A stretch of DNA of 64,000 nucleotides. It comes from Neisseria dentiae (lineage in GTDB: Bacteria > Pseudomonadota > Gammaproteobacteria > Burkholderiales > Neisseriaceae). The stretch is from the NCBI RefSeq assembly GCF_024580525.1, contig NZ_JANIKQ010000011.1:1-64000 (forward strand), written 5' to 3'. The notes below the pieces were generated by a model, which was given only the letters and a program-made list of their open reading frames with translations, was not told the origin of the DNA and did no database searches. This document shows, piece after piece, positions 1-8,722 of this stretch; positions within the stretch are counted from its first letter, which is position 1, and every line of letters begins with the position of its first letter. A program made the position numbers and the translations under genes.

Positions 1-150
1 GACAAGCATCCGTTTAAGGATTCGGCACACCGGCAAAAAGAGTTATGTCGTTTTGTTAACTTTTATAACACCGTCAAGCCCCACAAGAGCCTGAAAGGCG
101 ACACCCCTTTTGAGGTTTTACAGGCTTATTTTTCTCAACCTGTTGTGTAA
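1..150 (+). CDS. IS481-like transposase, C-terminal fragment (partial at window edge)
   Basis: Open from the first base and ending in TAA at 148-150. The 49 visible residues match the C-terminus of the transposase at 46037..46867, including the segment FVNFYNTVKPHKSLKGDTPF, which is typical of the integrase-core (DDE) transposases of the IS481/IS3 group. This copy ends in QAYFSQPVV, whereas the other copy is frameshifted just before that point, so this one shows the native C-terminus. Whether the upstream part is intact cannot be seen. Confidence 0.8.
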   Translation, partial: DKHPFKDSAHRQKELCRFVNFYNTVKPHKSLKGDTPFEVLQAYFSQPVV

Positions 151-171
151 ACAACCCGACCATTTCCTACA
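1..171 (+). mobile_element. IS481-like insertion sequence, right end (cut by window start)
   Basis: The right end of an insertion sequence. It carries the last codons of a transposase followed by a terminal inverted repeat that finishes TTTCCTACA at 171. The same end is found on the complete copy at 46042..46914, and the two copies are nearly identical over the shared part. The left end lies outside the window, so the target duplication cannot be checked here. Confidence 0.8.
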
Positions 172-180
172 TCTAAATCA

Positions 181-213
181 CCGTCATTCCCGCACAGGTT
201 GGAATGGCGGTGA
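181..213. repeat. degenerate dRS3-like inverted repeat
   Basis: CCGTCATTCCCGC followed by an imperfect inverted copy (GGAATGGCGG). It resembles the dRS3 repeats of pathogenic Neisseria and the better-preserved pair at 61773..61876. It sits just outside the IS end. Confidence 0.35.
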
Positions 214-292
214 ATAAACTTTGTATGATTTCCTTTTGAATTTTGCAAAGGTTACGGCTATTAAGTATTTGTTTTAACCATCTACAAAAACC

Positions 293-326
293 GCAGGCCG
301 TCTGAAAACACTTTCAGACGGCCTGC
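293..326 (-). terminator. DUS-pair terminator after the DASS transporter
   Basis: Perfect inverted repeat: GCAGGCCGTCTGAAA, a four-base loop, then its complement. Two inverted DNA uptake sequences form the stem, as is usual for Neisseria terminators. It lies about 36 bases past the stop of the minus-strand transporter gene. Confidence 0.75.
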
Positions 327-361
327 ATGGTTTTATCTTAACCGGTCGGTTTCGATTTGGC

Positions 362-1831
362 TTACCAATAACCCAACACTTTCCACCAAATCCCGCCGAT
401 TACCACAAAAATCAGCAGATTAACCACGCTCATCACAAAACCGGCTTTCCACCATTCGGCCAGCGTGGTGTAACCCGAGCCGAAAATCACCGGCGATGTG
501 CCCGTAGCATAGTGGGTAAGCGTCATCATGATGCTGGAAGCGGCGGCCATAATCAGCGCGAACAACATCGGCGGTGCGCCCAACGACAGGCCGGCAGCAT
601 AAAAGGCGCCGAGCATAGCGGTGATATGGGCGGTGGTGCTGGCAAACATATAGTGGGCATACATATAGGCCAACACCAGCAATGCCGATGCGCCCACCCA
701 GCCCAAGCCCAAGTGTGCGATACCGCCTTCGAGCACGCCGGAGAACCAAGTGATCAGGCCGAGTTTGTTTAAGAAAGTGGCCATCATCACCAGTGCGGCA
801 AACCAGGTAACCGTGTCCCATGCGCTTTTTTCCTTCAACACGTCGTCCCAAGTGAGCACACCCGAGAGCAGCAGCAGGCTCAAGCCGATAAAGGCGGTGG
901 TGGTGGCGTCAACGGCGAAGGCTTTGCCGAAAATCATCGCCGGAATGCCGGCCCATAAAATCAGCAGCACGGCGAAAATCGCCAGCATGATTTTTTCGCC
1001 GCGGTTCATCGGCCCCTGCTCGGCCAGTTTTTCTTTGGCAAACTGCGCCGCATTGGGCGTTTCTTTGATTTCGGGCGGATAAATGAAATACAGCACTAGC
1101 GGCATCAGCACCAGCGCGGCCAAGCCCGGCAGCAGCATCGCCAGCGCCCAAGTGCCCCAGCTCAAATGGATATCGGAATTGGTGGCTTTGGCAATAATGT
1201 CCACCACCAGCGGGTTGGGCGCGGTGGCGGTGATAAACATCGCCGAAGTAATCGGATTGCTGTGGTAGTTCACCAGCGCCAGATATTTGCCGATACGGCC
1301 CTGTGTGCCTTTTTCCGGGTCGGAATCGTAGCTTGAGGCAATCGCTTTCATCACCGGGTGGATAATGCCGCCGCCGCGCGCGGTGTTGCTCGGCGTAACC
1401 GGTGCCAGCAGCAGTTCGGAAAGCGCCAGGCTGTAACCGATGCCCATGGTTTTTTTGCCGAACAGCGAAATAAAATAATAGCCGATGCGTGCGCCCAAGC
1501 CGGTTTTGAGAATGCCGCGCGAAATCATAATCGCCACACCGATCAACCAGATCAACGGGTTGGCAAAGCTGCTCAACGCATCTTTAATTGCATCGGCGGG
1601 CTTCTCGGCGGTTACGCCGGTCAGCGCCACCAACATAATCGCCACCATGGAAAGCGCGCCGATCGGCATGGCTTTGCCGATAATCGCCGCAATCACGCCC
1701 ACAAACATCGCCAGCAGATGCCAAGCCTGCGGCGTAACACCTTCGGGCACGGGCACCACAAACCAAATCAACAGCGCCAAGCCCACCGCAATCGCAGCAG
1801 GCAGCGGTTTGAAGCCGAGTTTATCGCTCAT
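362..1831 (-). CDS. DASS-family (SLC13/CitT-type) anion:sodium symporter
   Basis: Inner-membrane transporter of 489 residues, likely for di- or tricarboxylates, of the divalent anion:Na+ symporter family. The sequence is hydrophobic throughout, with about 11-14 predicted membrane segments. It has the two family signatures: an SNTAR motif in the first half (around residue 148) and a TSPVIFGSGY-like motif near the C-terminus, which in known members form the substrate and sodium sites. The length is normal for CitT/2-oxoglutarate-malate translocators. The ATG at 1831 follows an AGGAA ribosome site. It stands alone, closed by a DUS hairpin. The exact substrate (citrate, malate, 2-oxoglutarate, succinate) cannot be read from the sequence. 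Confidence 0.85.
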   Translation of the reverse strand: MSDKLGFKPLPAAIAVGLALLIWFVVPVPEGVTPQAWHLLAMFVGVIAAIIGKAMPIGALSMVAIMLVALTGVTAEKPADAIKDALSSFANPLIWLIGVAIMISRGILKTGLGARIGYYFISLFGKKTMGIGYSLALSELLLAPVTPSNTARGGGIIHPVMKAIASSYDSDPEKGTQGRIGKYLALVNYHSNPITSAMFITATAPNPLVVDIIAKATNSDIHLSWGTWALAMLLPGLAALVLMPLVLYFIYPPEIKETPNAAQFAKEKLAEQGPMNRGEKIMLAIFAVLLILWAGIPAMIFGKAFAVDATTTAFIGLSLLLLSGVLTWDDVLKEKSAWDTVTWFAALVMMATFLNKLGLITWFSGVLEGGIAHLGLGWVGASALLVLAYMYAHYMFASTTAHITAMLGAFYAAGLSLGAPPMLFALIMAAASSIMMTLTHYATGTSPVIFGSGYTTLAEWWKAGFVMSVVNLLIFVVIGGIWWKVLGYW

Positions 1832-1959
1832 TGTTTGTTCCTCATTAATGCAGGTAAAAAAAGTTTAAGTGTTGAAATCTTAGCACTATTCACTTTATTC
1901 TGCTTGATTAGACGCAAATTATATTTGAAAAATATTCTTTTCAAATATTTTATAACACC

Positions 1960-1990
1960 AAAGGCCGTCTGAAACTTTCAGACGGCCTTT
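1960..1990 (-). terminator. DUS-pair terminator after mtnN
   Basis: AAAGGCCGTCTGAAA immediately followed by its inverse complement, just beyond the mtnN stop on the minus strand. It separates mtnN from the DASS transporter gene. Confidence 0.7.
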
Positions 1991-2007
1991 TATCTATATG
2001 AATATAT

Positions 2008-2721
2008 TTACAAACTGCTAACAATGTCCATCACCATGCGGGCGGAATTAACCGATGCCGTCTGCAAAAATTCGTCGAAACTGATGTCGGCTTTTTCGTC
2101 CGCCGCATCCGACACCGCACGCACCACCACAAACGGCACGTTCAATTGAAAACAGGTCTGCGCAATGGCCGCCGCTTCCATTTCCACCGCCTGCGCGCCT
2201 GCAAAATTGCGGCGGATAAACGCCGTTTTTTCGCTGCTGTGCACAAACTGGTCGCCGCTCACGATTAAGCCGCGATACACCGCCGCACCCTCAAACGCCG
2301 CAGCCGCCGCAACGGCCGCCTCCGCCAAAGCCGCATCGCTCTCGAAAACGGCGGGCAGCTGCGGCACCTGCCCCAAAGCGTAACCGAAGGCGGTAACGTC
2401 CACATCGTGGTGCGCCACCTGCGTGCCGATAACCACATCACCCACTTTCAAGCCTGCACCGATACCGCCCGCGCTGCCGGTGTTGATCACGCAGTCAGGC
2501 GAAAAATGCCCGGCCACCAGCGCCGTAACCGCCGCCGCATTGGCCTTGCCGATGCCGCTCAACGCCAGCACCATCTTTTTGCCGCCCAACGTGCCGCGGT
2601 GAACCGTAAACCTGCCGAACGTTTCGGTAACGGCATGCTCCATGCTGTTTTTCAACAGCTCGATTTCCTGCTCCATCGCACCGATAACCGCCACGGTGTT
2701 GCATACTTGTTTTTCGGACAT
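2008..2721 (-). CDS. mtnN: 5'-methylthioadenosine/S-adenosylhomocysteine nucleosidase
   Basis: Hydrolyses the glycosidic bond of methylthioadenosine and S-adenosylhomocysteine, feeding methionine salvage and removing an inhibitor of methyltransferases. The protein (237 residues from MSEKQV) begins its core with VAVIGAMEQEIELL, has the nucleotide-binding GSAGGIG segment, the EMEAAAIAQTC motif with the catalytic-region glutamate, and VVRAVSDAADE with the catalytic Asp typical of PNP/UDP-family nucleosidases. A longer reading from 2754 is possible, but the ATG at 2721 sits behind an AGAGAAG ribosome site and matches the family length. Single-gene unit closed by a DUS hairpin. Confidence 0.93.
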   Translation of the reverse strand: MSEKQVCNTVAVIGAMEQEIELLKNSMEHAVTETFGRFTVHRGTLGGKKMVLALSGIGKANAAAVTALVAGHFSPDCVINTGSAGGIGAGLKVGDVVIGTQVAHHDVDVTAFGYALGQVPQLPAVFESDAALAEAAVAAAAAFEGAAVYRGLIVSGDQFVHSSEKTAFIRRNFAGAQAVEMEAAAIAQTCFQLNVPFVVVRAVSDAADEKADISFDEFLQTASVNSARMVMDIVSSL

Positions 2722-2838
2722 TTTCTTCTCTTTCAAAGGGGTAAGGCAGCGCATTATACCGACGAACGCCGCACGGCACTACTGCGCCGATTACCCGCTT
2801 CATGCCGTCTGAAATTTGCTATAATTACGAAATTTAAC

Positions 2839-3025
2839 AGGGCGTGTCGTCGACAGGTTTGTGAAGCGGTTTTTCGAGGGAAAATCCGCAGATGCAAGGC
2901 AAAAAGCACAGCAAGATTGGACATCTTGCGAGCATTTTAGCTTCGCAAGTCCGCTTCGCTACCTAACGCACAGGTGCGGATTTTAACCAAAAAATACCGC
3001 CGCAATGCTGTCGACGGCACGCCCT
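2839..3025. repeat. 187-bp MITE-like element with imperfect inverted ends
   Basis: Begins AGGGCGTGTCGTCGACAG and ends with the near-perfect inverse complement CTGTCGACGGCACGCCCT. The interior holds no open frame of note. The layout (about 17-base inverted ends, under 200 bp, non-coding) is that of a miniature inverted-repeat transposable element. It lies between mtnN and pilU, about 30 bases before the pilU start, so it may replace or carry the native pilU promoter. Confidence 0.65.
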
Positions 3026-3054
3026 AAAGCTCACACAGAATTAAAGGGATAAAA

Positions 3055-4182
3055 ATGAACGAGAATCCGCTGCCGGCCAAAGAAGAAATCTATTCATTAC
3101 TGAAAACACTCAACAAATACAAAGGCTCCGACCTTTTCATCACCGCCAACTTTCCGCCGGCCATGAAGCTCGACGGCAAAATCACGCGCATCACCGAAAC
3201 GCCGCTCACGCCCGAGCGCTGCATGGAAATCGCCTTTTCGATTATGTCGCCCAAACAGATGGACGAATTCATGAACACCAACGAGTGCAACTTCGCCATC
3301 AGCCTGCCCGACACCAGCCGTTTCCGCGTCAACGCCATGGTTCAGCGCGGCGCCACCGCCCTCGTGTTCCGCACCATCACCAGCAACATCCCAAAATTTG
3401 AAACACTCAACCTGCCGCCCGTTTTACAGAAAATCGCCATGCAGAAACGCGGCCTGGTAATTTTCGTGGGCGGCACCGGTTCGGGCAAATCCACCTCGCT
3501 GGCCTCGATGATCGACTACCGCAACGAAAACAGCCACGACCACATCATCACCATCGAAGACCCCATCGAATTCGTGCACCAGCACAAAAACTGCATCATC
3601 ACCCAGCGCGAAGTGGGCGTGGACACCGAAAACTGGTTTGCCGCCCTTAAAAACACCCTCCGCCAAGCGCCCGACGTGATACTAATCGGCGAAATCCGCG
3701 ACCGCGAAACCATGGACTACGCCATCGCCTTTGCCGAAACCGGCCACCTGTGCATGGCCACCCTGCACGCCAACAGCACCAACCAGGCGCTCGACCGCAT
3801 CATCAACTTCTTCCCCGAAGAGCGCCGCGTGCAGCTGCTTACCGACCTTTCGCTCAACCTGCAAGCCTTCATCTCGCAACGCCTGATTCCGCGCGAAGGC
3901 GGCAAAGGCCGCGTAGCCGCCGTGGAAGTGCTGCTCAACTCACCGCTGATTGCCGAACTGATTCACAGCGGCGACGTGCACTCGATTAAAGAAATCATGA
4001 AAAAATCGCAGAGCATGGGCATGCAAACCTTCGACCAGGCCTTATACGAGCTGTATGAAAACGGCCATATCAGCTTTCAAGACGCCATCAAAAACGCCGA
4101 CTCCGCCCACGACCTGCGTCTCGACATCCAACTGCGCAGCCGCCGTGCACAAAACGCCGGGCCGGATCTGGAGCTGATTTAA
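3055..4182 (+). CDS. pilU: type IV pilus retraction-type ATPase PilU
   Basis: Cytoplasmic hexameric ATPase of the PilT/PilU family that works with PilT in pilus retraction. The 375 residues contain Walker A GGTGSGKST (139-147), an Asp box around TIEDPIEFVH (166-175), Walker B DVILIGEIRD (207-216) and a His box TGHLCMATLHANS (229-241). The N-terminal SDLFITANFPPAMKLDG segment and the C-terminal tail beyond the ATPase core fit PilU rather than PilT. PilT is not adjacent in this window. The start ATG follows AAAGGGATAAAA. In Neisseria, PilU is not strictly needed for twitching but affects aggregation and adhesion (family knowledge). Confidence 0.9.
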   Translation: MNENPLPAKEEIYSLLKTLNKYKGSDLFITANFPPAMKLDGKITRITETPLTPERCMEIAFSIMSPKQMDEFMNTNECNFAISLPDTSRFRVNAMVQRGATALVFRTITSNIPKFETLNLPPVLQKIAMQKRGLVIFVGGTGSGKSTSLASMIDYRNENSHDHIITIEDPIEFVHQHKNCIITQREVGVDTENWFAALKNTLRQAPDVILIGEIRDRETMDYAIAFAETGHLCMATLHANSTNQALDRIINFFPEERRVQLLTDLSLNLQAFISQRLIPREGGKGRVAAVEVLLNSPLIAELIHSGDVHSIKEIMKKSQSMGMQTFDQALYELYENGHISFQDAIKNADSAHDLRLDIQLRSRRAQNAGPDLELI

Positions 4183-4221
4183 CCCGTTTGCCGCATCCGC
4201 ACCAACGGGCAAACACTGCAA

Positions 4222-4261
4222 AGGCCGTCTGAAAAAACGCCCTGTTCTTTTCAGACGGCCT
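4222..4261 (+). terminator. DUS-pair terminator after pilU
   Basis: AGGCCGTCTGAA and its inverse complement separated by about 16 bases, 40 bases past the pilU stop. Confidence 0.7.
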
Positions 4262-4425
4262 CAAACGTCCGCAGCCGCAAATTCACCGCCCCGCTATTTT
4301 AACCCCACCCCGTGTGTGATATACTTGCCAGCTGAATTTCACTTCCGATTTCCGAACATCCAAACGGGCGCACCCTGCCCGTTTCGTTGATTAACAAACA
4401 AACATATATTCAATAAGGGCTTACG

Positions 4426-5736
4426 ATGAGCGTAACTGTAGAAACTTTAGAAAATCTGGAACGCAAAGTAGTGTTGTCTCTGCCGTGGAGCGAAATCAAC
4501 GCAGAAACCGACAAACGCTTGCAGCAAACCCAACGCCGCGTGAAAATCGACGGTTTCCGCCCGGGCAAAGCGCCGCTGAAAATGGTGGCTTCCATGTATG
4601 GCGCAAGCGTGCAAAACGATGTGCTCAACGAGCTTGTGCAAAAAGCATTCTACGACGTTGCCGTCGCCCAAAACCTGAAAGTGGCCGGCTTCCCCCGCTT
4701 TGAAGGCATCGAAGAGCAAGACGACGAAAACAGCTTCAAAATCGCCGCCGTGTTCGAAGTGTTCCCCGAAATCACCGTAGGCGATTTGTCTGCCCAGGAA
4801 GTAGAGAAAGTAACCGCCGAAGTGGGCGATGCCGAAGTGGACAAAACCGTTGAAATCCTGCGCAAACAGCGCACCCGCTTCGACCACGTCGAGCGCGAAG
4901 CCCAAAACGGCGACCGCGTTATCATCGACTTCGAAGGCAAAATCGACGGCACCCCGTTCGACGGCGGCAGCGCGCAAAACTACCCCTTCGTTTTGGGTAA
5001 CGGCCAAATGCTGCCCGAATTCGAAGCCGGCGTATTGGGTCTGAAAGAAGGCGAAAGCAAAGACGTTGAAGTAACTTTCCCCGAAGACTACCACGGCAAA
5101 GACGTGGCCGGTAAAACCGCCGTGTTCACCATCGGCCTGAAAAACGTATCCGCCCCTACCCTGCCCGAAGTGGACGAGCAATTCGCCAAAGCCTTGGGCA
5201 TCGCCGACGGCGACGTAGCCAAAATGCGAGAAGAAGTACGCAAAAACGTGGCCCGCGAAGTGGCGCGCCGCACCGAGAGCCAAACCAAAGATTCGGTGAT
5301 GGAAGCCCTGCTGAAAGCCACCGAAGTGCAACTGCCCAAAGTGTTGGTTGACGACGAAGCCGCCCGCTTGGCCGACGAAATGAAACAGAATTTCGTCAAC
5401 CAAGGCATGGCCGATGCCGCCAACCTGAACCTGCCTGCCGATATGTTCAAGGAGCAGGCCGAACGCCGCGTGGCTTTGGGTCTGATTTTGGCCAAACTGG
5501 TCGACGACAACAAACTGGAGCCGACCGAAGAGCAAATCAAAGCCGTGGTAAGCGATTTCGCCGAAAGCTACGAAGACCCGCAGGAAGTTATCGACTGGTA
5601 TTTCGCCGACAAACAGCGCCTGCAAGGCCCCACTTCTCTGGCCGTTGAAGCCAACGTGGTAGAATTCGTATTGGGCAAAGCCAAAGTAAACGAAAAAGTT
5701 TTGTCTTTCGACGAAGTGATGGGCGCACAGGCCTAA
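4426..5736 (+). CDS. tig: trigger factor (ribosome-associated chaperone and peptidyl-prolyl isomerase)
   Basis: Binds near the ribosome exit tunnel and shields nascent chains. Its 436 residues show the three-part layout of the family: an N-terminal ribosome-binding domain with the signature GFRPGKAP (around residues 44-51, the L23 contact), an FKBP-type isomerase domain (about 155-245, GDRVIIDFEGKIDG...FVLGNGQMLPEFE), and a long helical C-terminal arm. It precedes clpP, as in many Proteobacteria (tig-clpP), but here a Correia-type repeat separates the two. The ATG at 4426 is preceded by an AAGGGC site. Confidence 0.96.
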   Translation: MSVTVETLENLERKVVLSLPWSEINAETDKRLQQTQRRVKIDGFRPGKAPLKMVASMYGASVQNDVLNELVQKAFYDVAVAQNLKVAGFPRFEGIEEQDDENSFKIAAVFEVFPEITVGDLSAQEVEKVTAEVGDAEVDKTVEILRKQRTRFDHVEREAQNGDRVIIDFEGKIDGTPFDGGSAQNYPFVLGNGQMLPEFEAGVLGLKEGESKDVEVTFPEDYHGKDVAGKTAVFTIGLKNVSAPTLPEVDEQFAKALGIADGDVAKMREEVRKNVAREVARRTESQTKDSVMEALLKATEVQLPKVLVDDEAARLADEMKQNFVNQGMADAANLNLPADMFKEQAERRVALGLILAKLVDDNKLEPTEEQIKAVVSDFAESYEDPQEVIDWYFADKQRLQGPTSLAVEANVVEFVLGKAKVNEKVLSFDEVMGAQA

Positions 5737-5768
5737 CTGCGCTTGAGGCCGTCTGAAACCCGCAATTA

Positions 5769-5804
5769 AGCACCGAAGCAGCCTTCCGCGCTTTGGTGCT
5801 TTTT
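5769..5804 (+). terminator. rho-independent terminator after tig
   Basis: The stem AAGCACCGAAGC pairs with GCTTTGGTGCTT with one mismatch and is followed by a T run. A single DUS lies just upstream (5744). The T run abuts the Correia-type element. Confidence 0.7.
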
Positions 5805-5909
5805 ATAGCGGGTTAAATTTAAAATAGTACGGCGTTACCTCGCCTTGCCGTACTATCTGTACTGTCTGCGTCTCGGTGCCTTGTCCTATTTTAAATTTAA
5901 CCCGCTATA
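5804..5909. repeat. Correia-type repeat (CREE), short form, between tig and clpP
   Basis: 106 bp with inverted ends TATAGCGGGTTAAATTTAAA and its complement, and the internal GTACGGCGTTACCTCGCCTT typical of Correia repeat enclosed elements. The length fits the internally deleted 104-108 bp class known in Neisseria. It ends 26 bases before the clpP start. Correia ends are known to carry promoters and RNase III sites, so it may influence clpP expression (inference). Confidence 0.8.
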
Positions 5910-5935
5910 CTGAATATTCCGATAAGGAGAACAAG

Positions 5936-6562
5936 ATGATTCCCGATATCCGCAACGGCTACCTGGTGCCCACCGTTATCGAACAAAGCGGCCGCGGCGA
6001 GCGCGCTTTCGACATTTATTCGCGCCTGCTCAAAGAGCGCATCGTGTTTCTGGTGGGGCCGGTAAACGACGACAGCGCCAATCTGGTGGTGGCGCAACTG
6101 CTGTTTTTGGAAAGCGAAAACCCCGATAAAGATATTTTTCTGTATATCAACTCGCCCGGCGGTTCGGTAACCGCGGGCATGTCGATTTACGACACCATGA
6201 ATTTCATCAAACCCGACGTTTCCACCTTGTGCTTGGGCCAGGCCGCCAGCATGGGGGCGTTTCTGCTGTCGGCAGGCACCAAAGGCAAACGCTTCGCCCT
6301 GCCCAACAGCCGCGTGATGATACACCAGCCGCTGATCAGCGGCGGCTTGGGCGGTCAGGCTTCCGACATCGAAATCCACGCCCGCGAGCTTTTGAAACTG
6401 AAAGACAAACTCAACCGCCTGCTGGCACAACACAGCGGTCAGGACTTGGCCAAGGTAGAACGCGACACCGACCGCGATAACTATATGTCGGCGGAAGAAG
6501 CACAGGAATACGGCCTGATCGACCAAGTGTTAACCGACCGCGCCGGCATCACCACACCGTAA
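5936..6562 (+). CDS. clpP: ATP-dependent Clp protease proteolytic subunit
   Basis: Forms the 14-mer serine protease chamber that degrades substrates unfolded by ClpX or ClpA. From the ATG at 5936 the protein has 208 residues, with catalytic Ser105 in [11 protein letters not shown], His130 in SRVMIHQPL and the acidic residue in [16 protein letters not shown] longer frame opens at 5876, inside the Correia-type repeat, but the ATG at 5936 follows GATAAGGAG and gives the family's N-terminus ([22 protein letters not shown]). clpX does not follow. The next gene is murJ, after a DUS hairpin. Confidence 0.95.
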   Translation: MIPDIRNGYLVPTVIEQSGRGERAFDIYSRLLKERIVFLVGPVNDDSANLVVAQLLFLESENPDKDIFLYINSPGGSVTAGMSIYDTMNFIKPDVSTLCLGQAASMGAFLLSAGTKGKRFALPNSRVMIHQPLISGGLGGQASDIEIHARELLKLKDKLNRLLAQHSGQDLAKVERDTDRDNYMSAEEAQEYGLIDQVLTDRAGITTP

Positions 6563-6573
6563 AGGAAGGCTTT

Positions 6574-6607
6574 TTCAGACGGCCGCTATCCAAGCAGGCC
6601 GTCTGAA
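6574..6607 (+). terminator. DUS-pair terminator after clpP
   Basis: TTCAGACGGCC and GGCCGTCTGAA in inverted orientation about 10 bases apart, starting 12 bases past the clpP stop. Confidence 0.65.
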
Positions 6608-6623
6608 ACCGAAAACATGCAGT

Positions 6624-6760
6624 TATAGTCAACCAGCTTAATAAAAAGTACACTCGTCATACTCGGGCTTGACCCGAGTATCTTAAATTTCACTAACATG
6701 AGATGCCCGGGTCAAGCCCGAGCATGACGGAACTGTTATCAAGTAAGTGGTTTAACTATA
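6624..6760. repeat. 137-bp TATAGT-ended repeat carrying two CGTCATACTCGGGC palindromes
   Basis: Starts TATAGTCAACC and ends GTGGTTTAACTATA (imperfect inverted ends). Inside are two palindromic arms of the CTCGGGCTTGACCCGAG type. The same building blocks recur at 24861..24988, 44853..44947 and 63756..63861. No coding potential. Lies between clpP and murJ. Confidence 0.65.
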
Positions 6761-6824
6761 CTGGCTGCCCGGCAGATACTTTTCAGACGGCCGCAATTCT
6801 TTTTATCCCCCTTAAGAAATCATC

Positions 6825-8369
6825 ATGAACCTACTCGGCGCGCTGGCGAAAGTCGGCAGTTTAACCATGGTGTCGCGCATACTTGGCTTTGTGCGCGATA
6901 CGATTATCGCCCGCACCTTCGGCGCAGGCATGGCCACGGACGCGTTTTTCGTGGCGTTCAAACTGCCCAACCTGTTGCGGCGGATATTCGCCGAAGGTGC
7001 GTTCGCGCAGGCGTTCGTGCCGATTCTGGCCGAATACCGGCAAACCCGTTCCGAAGAAGCCACACGCGAATTTATCCGCCATGTGGCGGGTATGTTGTCG
7101 TTTATTCTGGTTATCGTTACCGCCGCCGGCATTCTCGCCGCACCGTGGGTGATTTACGCTTCCGCGCCGGGCTTTGTTAAAGAAGCCGATAAATTCCAAC
7201 TTTCCGTTGAGCTGCTGCGCATCACCTTTCCCTATATCTTGTTGATTTCTCTTTCTTCTTTTGTCAGCTCGATACTCAACACCTATCATAAGTTCAGCAT
7301 TCCCGCCATAACGCCCACCCTGCTGAACGTGTCGTTTATCGTGTTCGCGCTGTTTTTCGTGCCCTATTTCGACCCGCCGGTGATGGCGCTGGCGTGGGCG
7401 GTGTTTGTGGGCGGCCTGCTGCAATTGGGCTTCCAACTGCCGTGGCTGGCGAAACTGGGTTTCTTAAAACTGCCGAAGCTCAATATGAAAGATGCGGCGG
7501 TCAACCGTGTGATGAAACAAATGGCGCCTGCGGTTTTGGGCGTGAGCGTGGCGCAGATTTCGCTGGTTATCAACACCATTTTCGCCTCGTTTCTGCAATC
7601 CGGCAGCGTGTCGTGGATGTATTACGCCGACCGCCTGATGGAACTGCCCACCGGCGTGCTCGGTGCGGCGCTGGGCACGATTCTGTTGCCCACATTGTCG
7701 AAACATGCCGCCAGCGACAACCCGCAAGCGTTTTCCGGCCTGCTCGACTGGGGTCTGCGCCTGTGTATGCTGCTGGCCATGCCGGCGGCGGTGGGGCTGG
7801 CCGTGCTGTCGTTCCCGCTCATCGCCACACTGTTTCTGTATAAAGAATTCACGCTCAACGATGCACTGATGACGCAAAACGCGCTGATTGCCTATTCGTT
7901 CGGCTTAATCGGCCTGATTATGATTAAGGTGCTGGCACCCGGTTTTTATGCACGCCAAAACATTAAAACGCCGGTGAAAATCGCCGTATTCACGCTGGTT
8001 TGCACCCAACTGATGAACTTGGTTTTCATCGGCCCGCTAAAGCATACCGGCTTGGCGCTCGCCATCGGTTTGGGCGCGTGTTTGAACGCAGGGCTGCTGT
8101 ATTACCTGCTGCGCAAGCATAACATTTACCAACCCGGCGCGGGCTGGGCGGCGTTTCTCGCCAAACTCGCGGTTGCGCTGGTGGTGATGGGCGGCGGTTT
8201 GTGGCTGGCGCAGGCGCAAACTTACCTGCCGTTGCAATGGGTTAATGTGGCCGGCTGGCAGAAAGCCGCACAGCTTTTGGGATTGGTGGCTTTGGGCGGC
8301 GTGCTGTATTTCGTGTCGCTGGGCCTGCTGGGATTCCGCCCGCACCATTTCAAACGTTCGGAAAAATAA
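6825..8369 (+). CDS. murJ: lipid II flippase MurJ (MviN)
   Basis: Inner-membrane protein of 514 residues, about 14 membrane segments, in the MOP exporter superfamily. It flips the peptidoglycan precursor lipid II to the periplasmic face. The N-terminus [42 protein letters not shown] is the conserved MurJ start, with the central-cavity arginines that are essential in E. coli MurJ (R in SRILGFVRD). Length and hydrophobic pattern are normal. The start ATG lies behind CTTAAGAAATCATC, a weak ribosome site. No operon partner. Upstream is a repeat plus DUS. Confidence 0.93.
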   Translation: MNLLGALAKVGSLTMVSRILGFVRDTIIARTFGAGMATDAFFVAFKLPNLLRRIFAEGAFAQAFVPILAEYRQTRSEEATREFIRHVAGMLSFILVIVTAAGILAAPWVIYASAPGFVKEADKFQLSVELLRITFPYILLISLSSFVSSILNTYHKFSIPAITPTLLNVSFIVFALFFVPYFDPPVMALAWAVFVGGLLQLGFQLPWLAKLGFLKLPKLNMKDAAVNRVMKQMAPAVLGVSVAQISLVINTIFASFLQSGSVSWMYYADRLMELPTGVLGAALGTILLPTLSKHAASDNPQAFSGLLDWGLRLCMLLAMPAAVGLAVLSFPLIATLFLYKEFTLNDALMTQNALIAYSFGLIGLIMIKVLAPGFYARQNIKTPVKIAVFTLVCTQLMNLVFIGPLKHTGLALAIGLGACLNAGLLYYLLRKHNIYQPGAGWAAFLAKLAVALVVMGGGLWLAQAQTYLPLQWVNVAGWQKAAQLLGLVALGGVLYFVSLGLLGFRPHHFKRSEK

Positions 8370-8534
8370 CGGAGCGGCCTGCTGCTGAGATATAAACCAA
8401 ATTGTTGACAAAATCTGTTTTCAGACGGCCCCTGCCGCCTGTTTTCCGCCTTGTTCCAATCTTTACAAAATTTCAATGCCATTTGAATTTAAATTAAGCC
8501 GCTTAATTTTTCTATAATAAAAACAAATACCAAA

Positions 8535-8564
8535 GAGGCCGTCTGAAACATTTCAGACGGCCTC
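8535..8564. terminator. DUS-pair hairpin in the murJ-antiporter gap
   Basis: GAGGCCGTCTGAAA directly followed by its inverse complement. The 353-base gap 8370..8722 otherwise holds another single DUS (about 8430) and AT-rich sequence around 8480-8530. I see no gene in it. Confidence 0.65.
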
Positions 8565-8722
8565 TCTGCTTCGTTTTATCCGAGTTTCATTGCATGAAAG
8601 GCTGACACTTCTGCTAAGTTTCATTTACAATTTGCCAACCATTACGAAGCCTTTGGTTTCGGCCGCGCGCGGCTGTGCTCTAACCGGCCGCGTATCTCGA
8701 CCCACTACCATAAGGAAACAAG

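Noticed and set aside
2722-2754. Longer mtnN start (MRCLTPLKEKK)
   Set aside because: The extra residues have no counterpart in the family and the inner ATG has a better ribosome site.
4447-5625. 392-codon open frame on the strand opposite to tig
   Set aside because: It is the antisense shadow of a highly biased coding sequence; the residues are rich in His/Phe/Gly and match no family, while tig is unmistakable.
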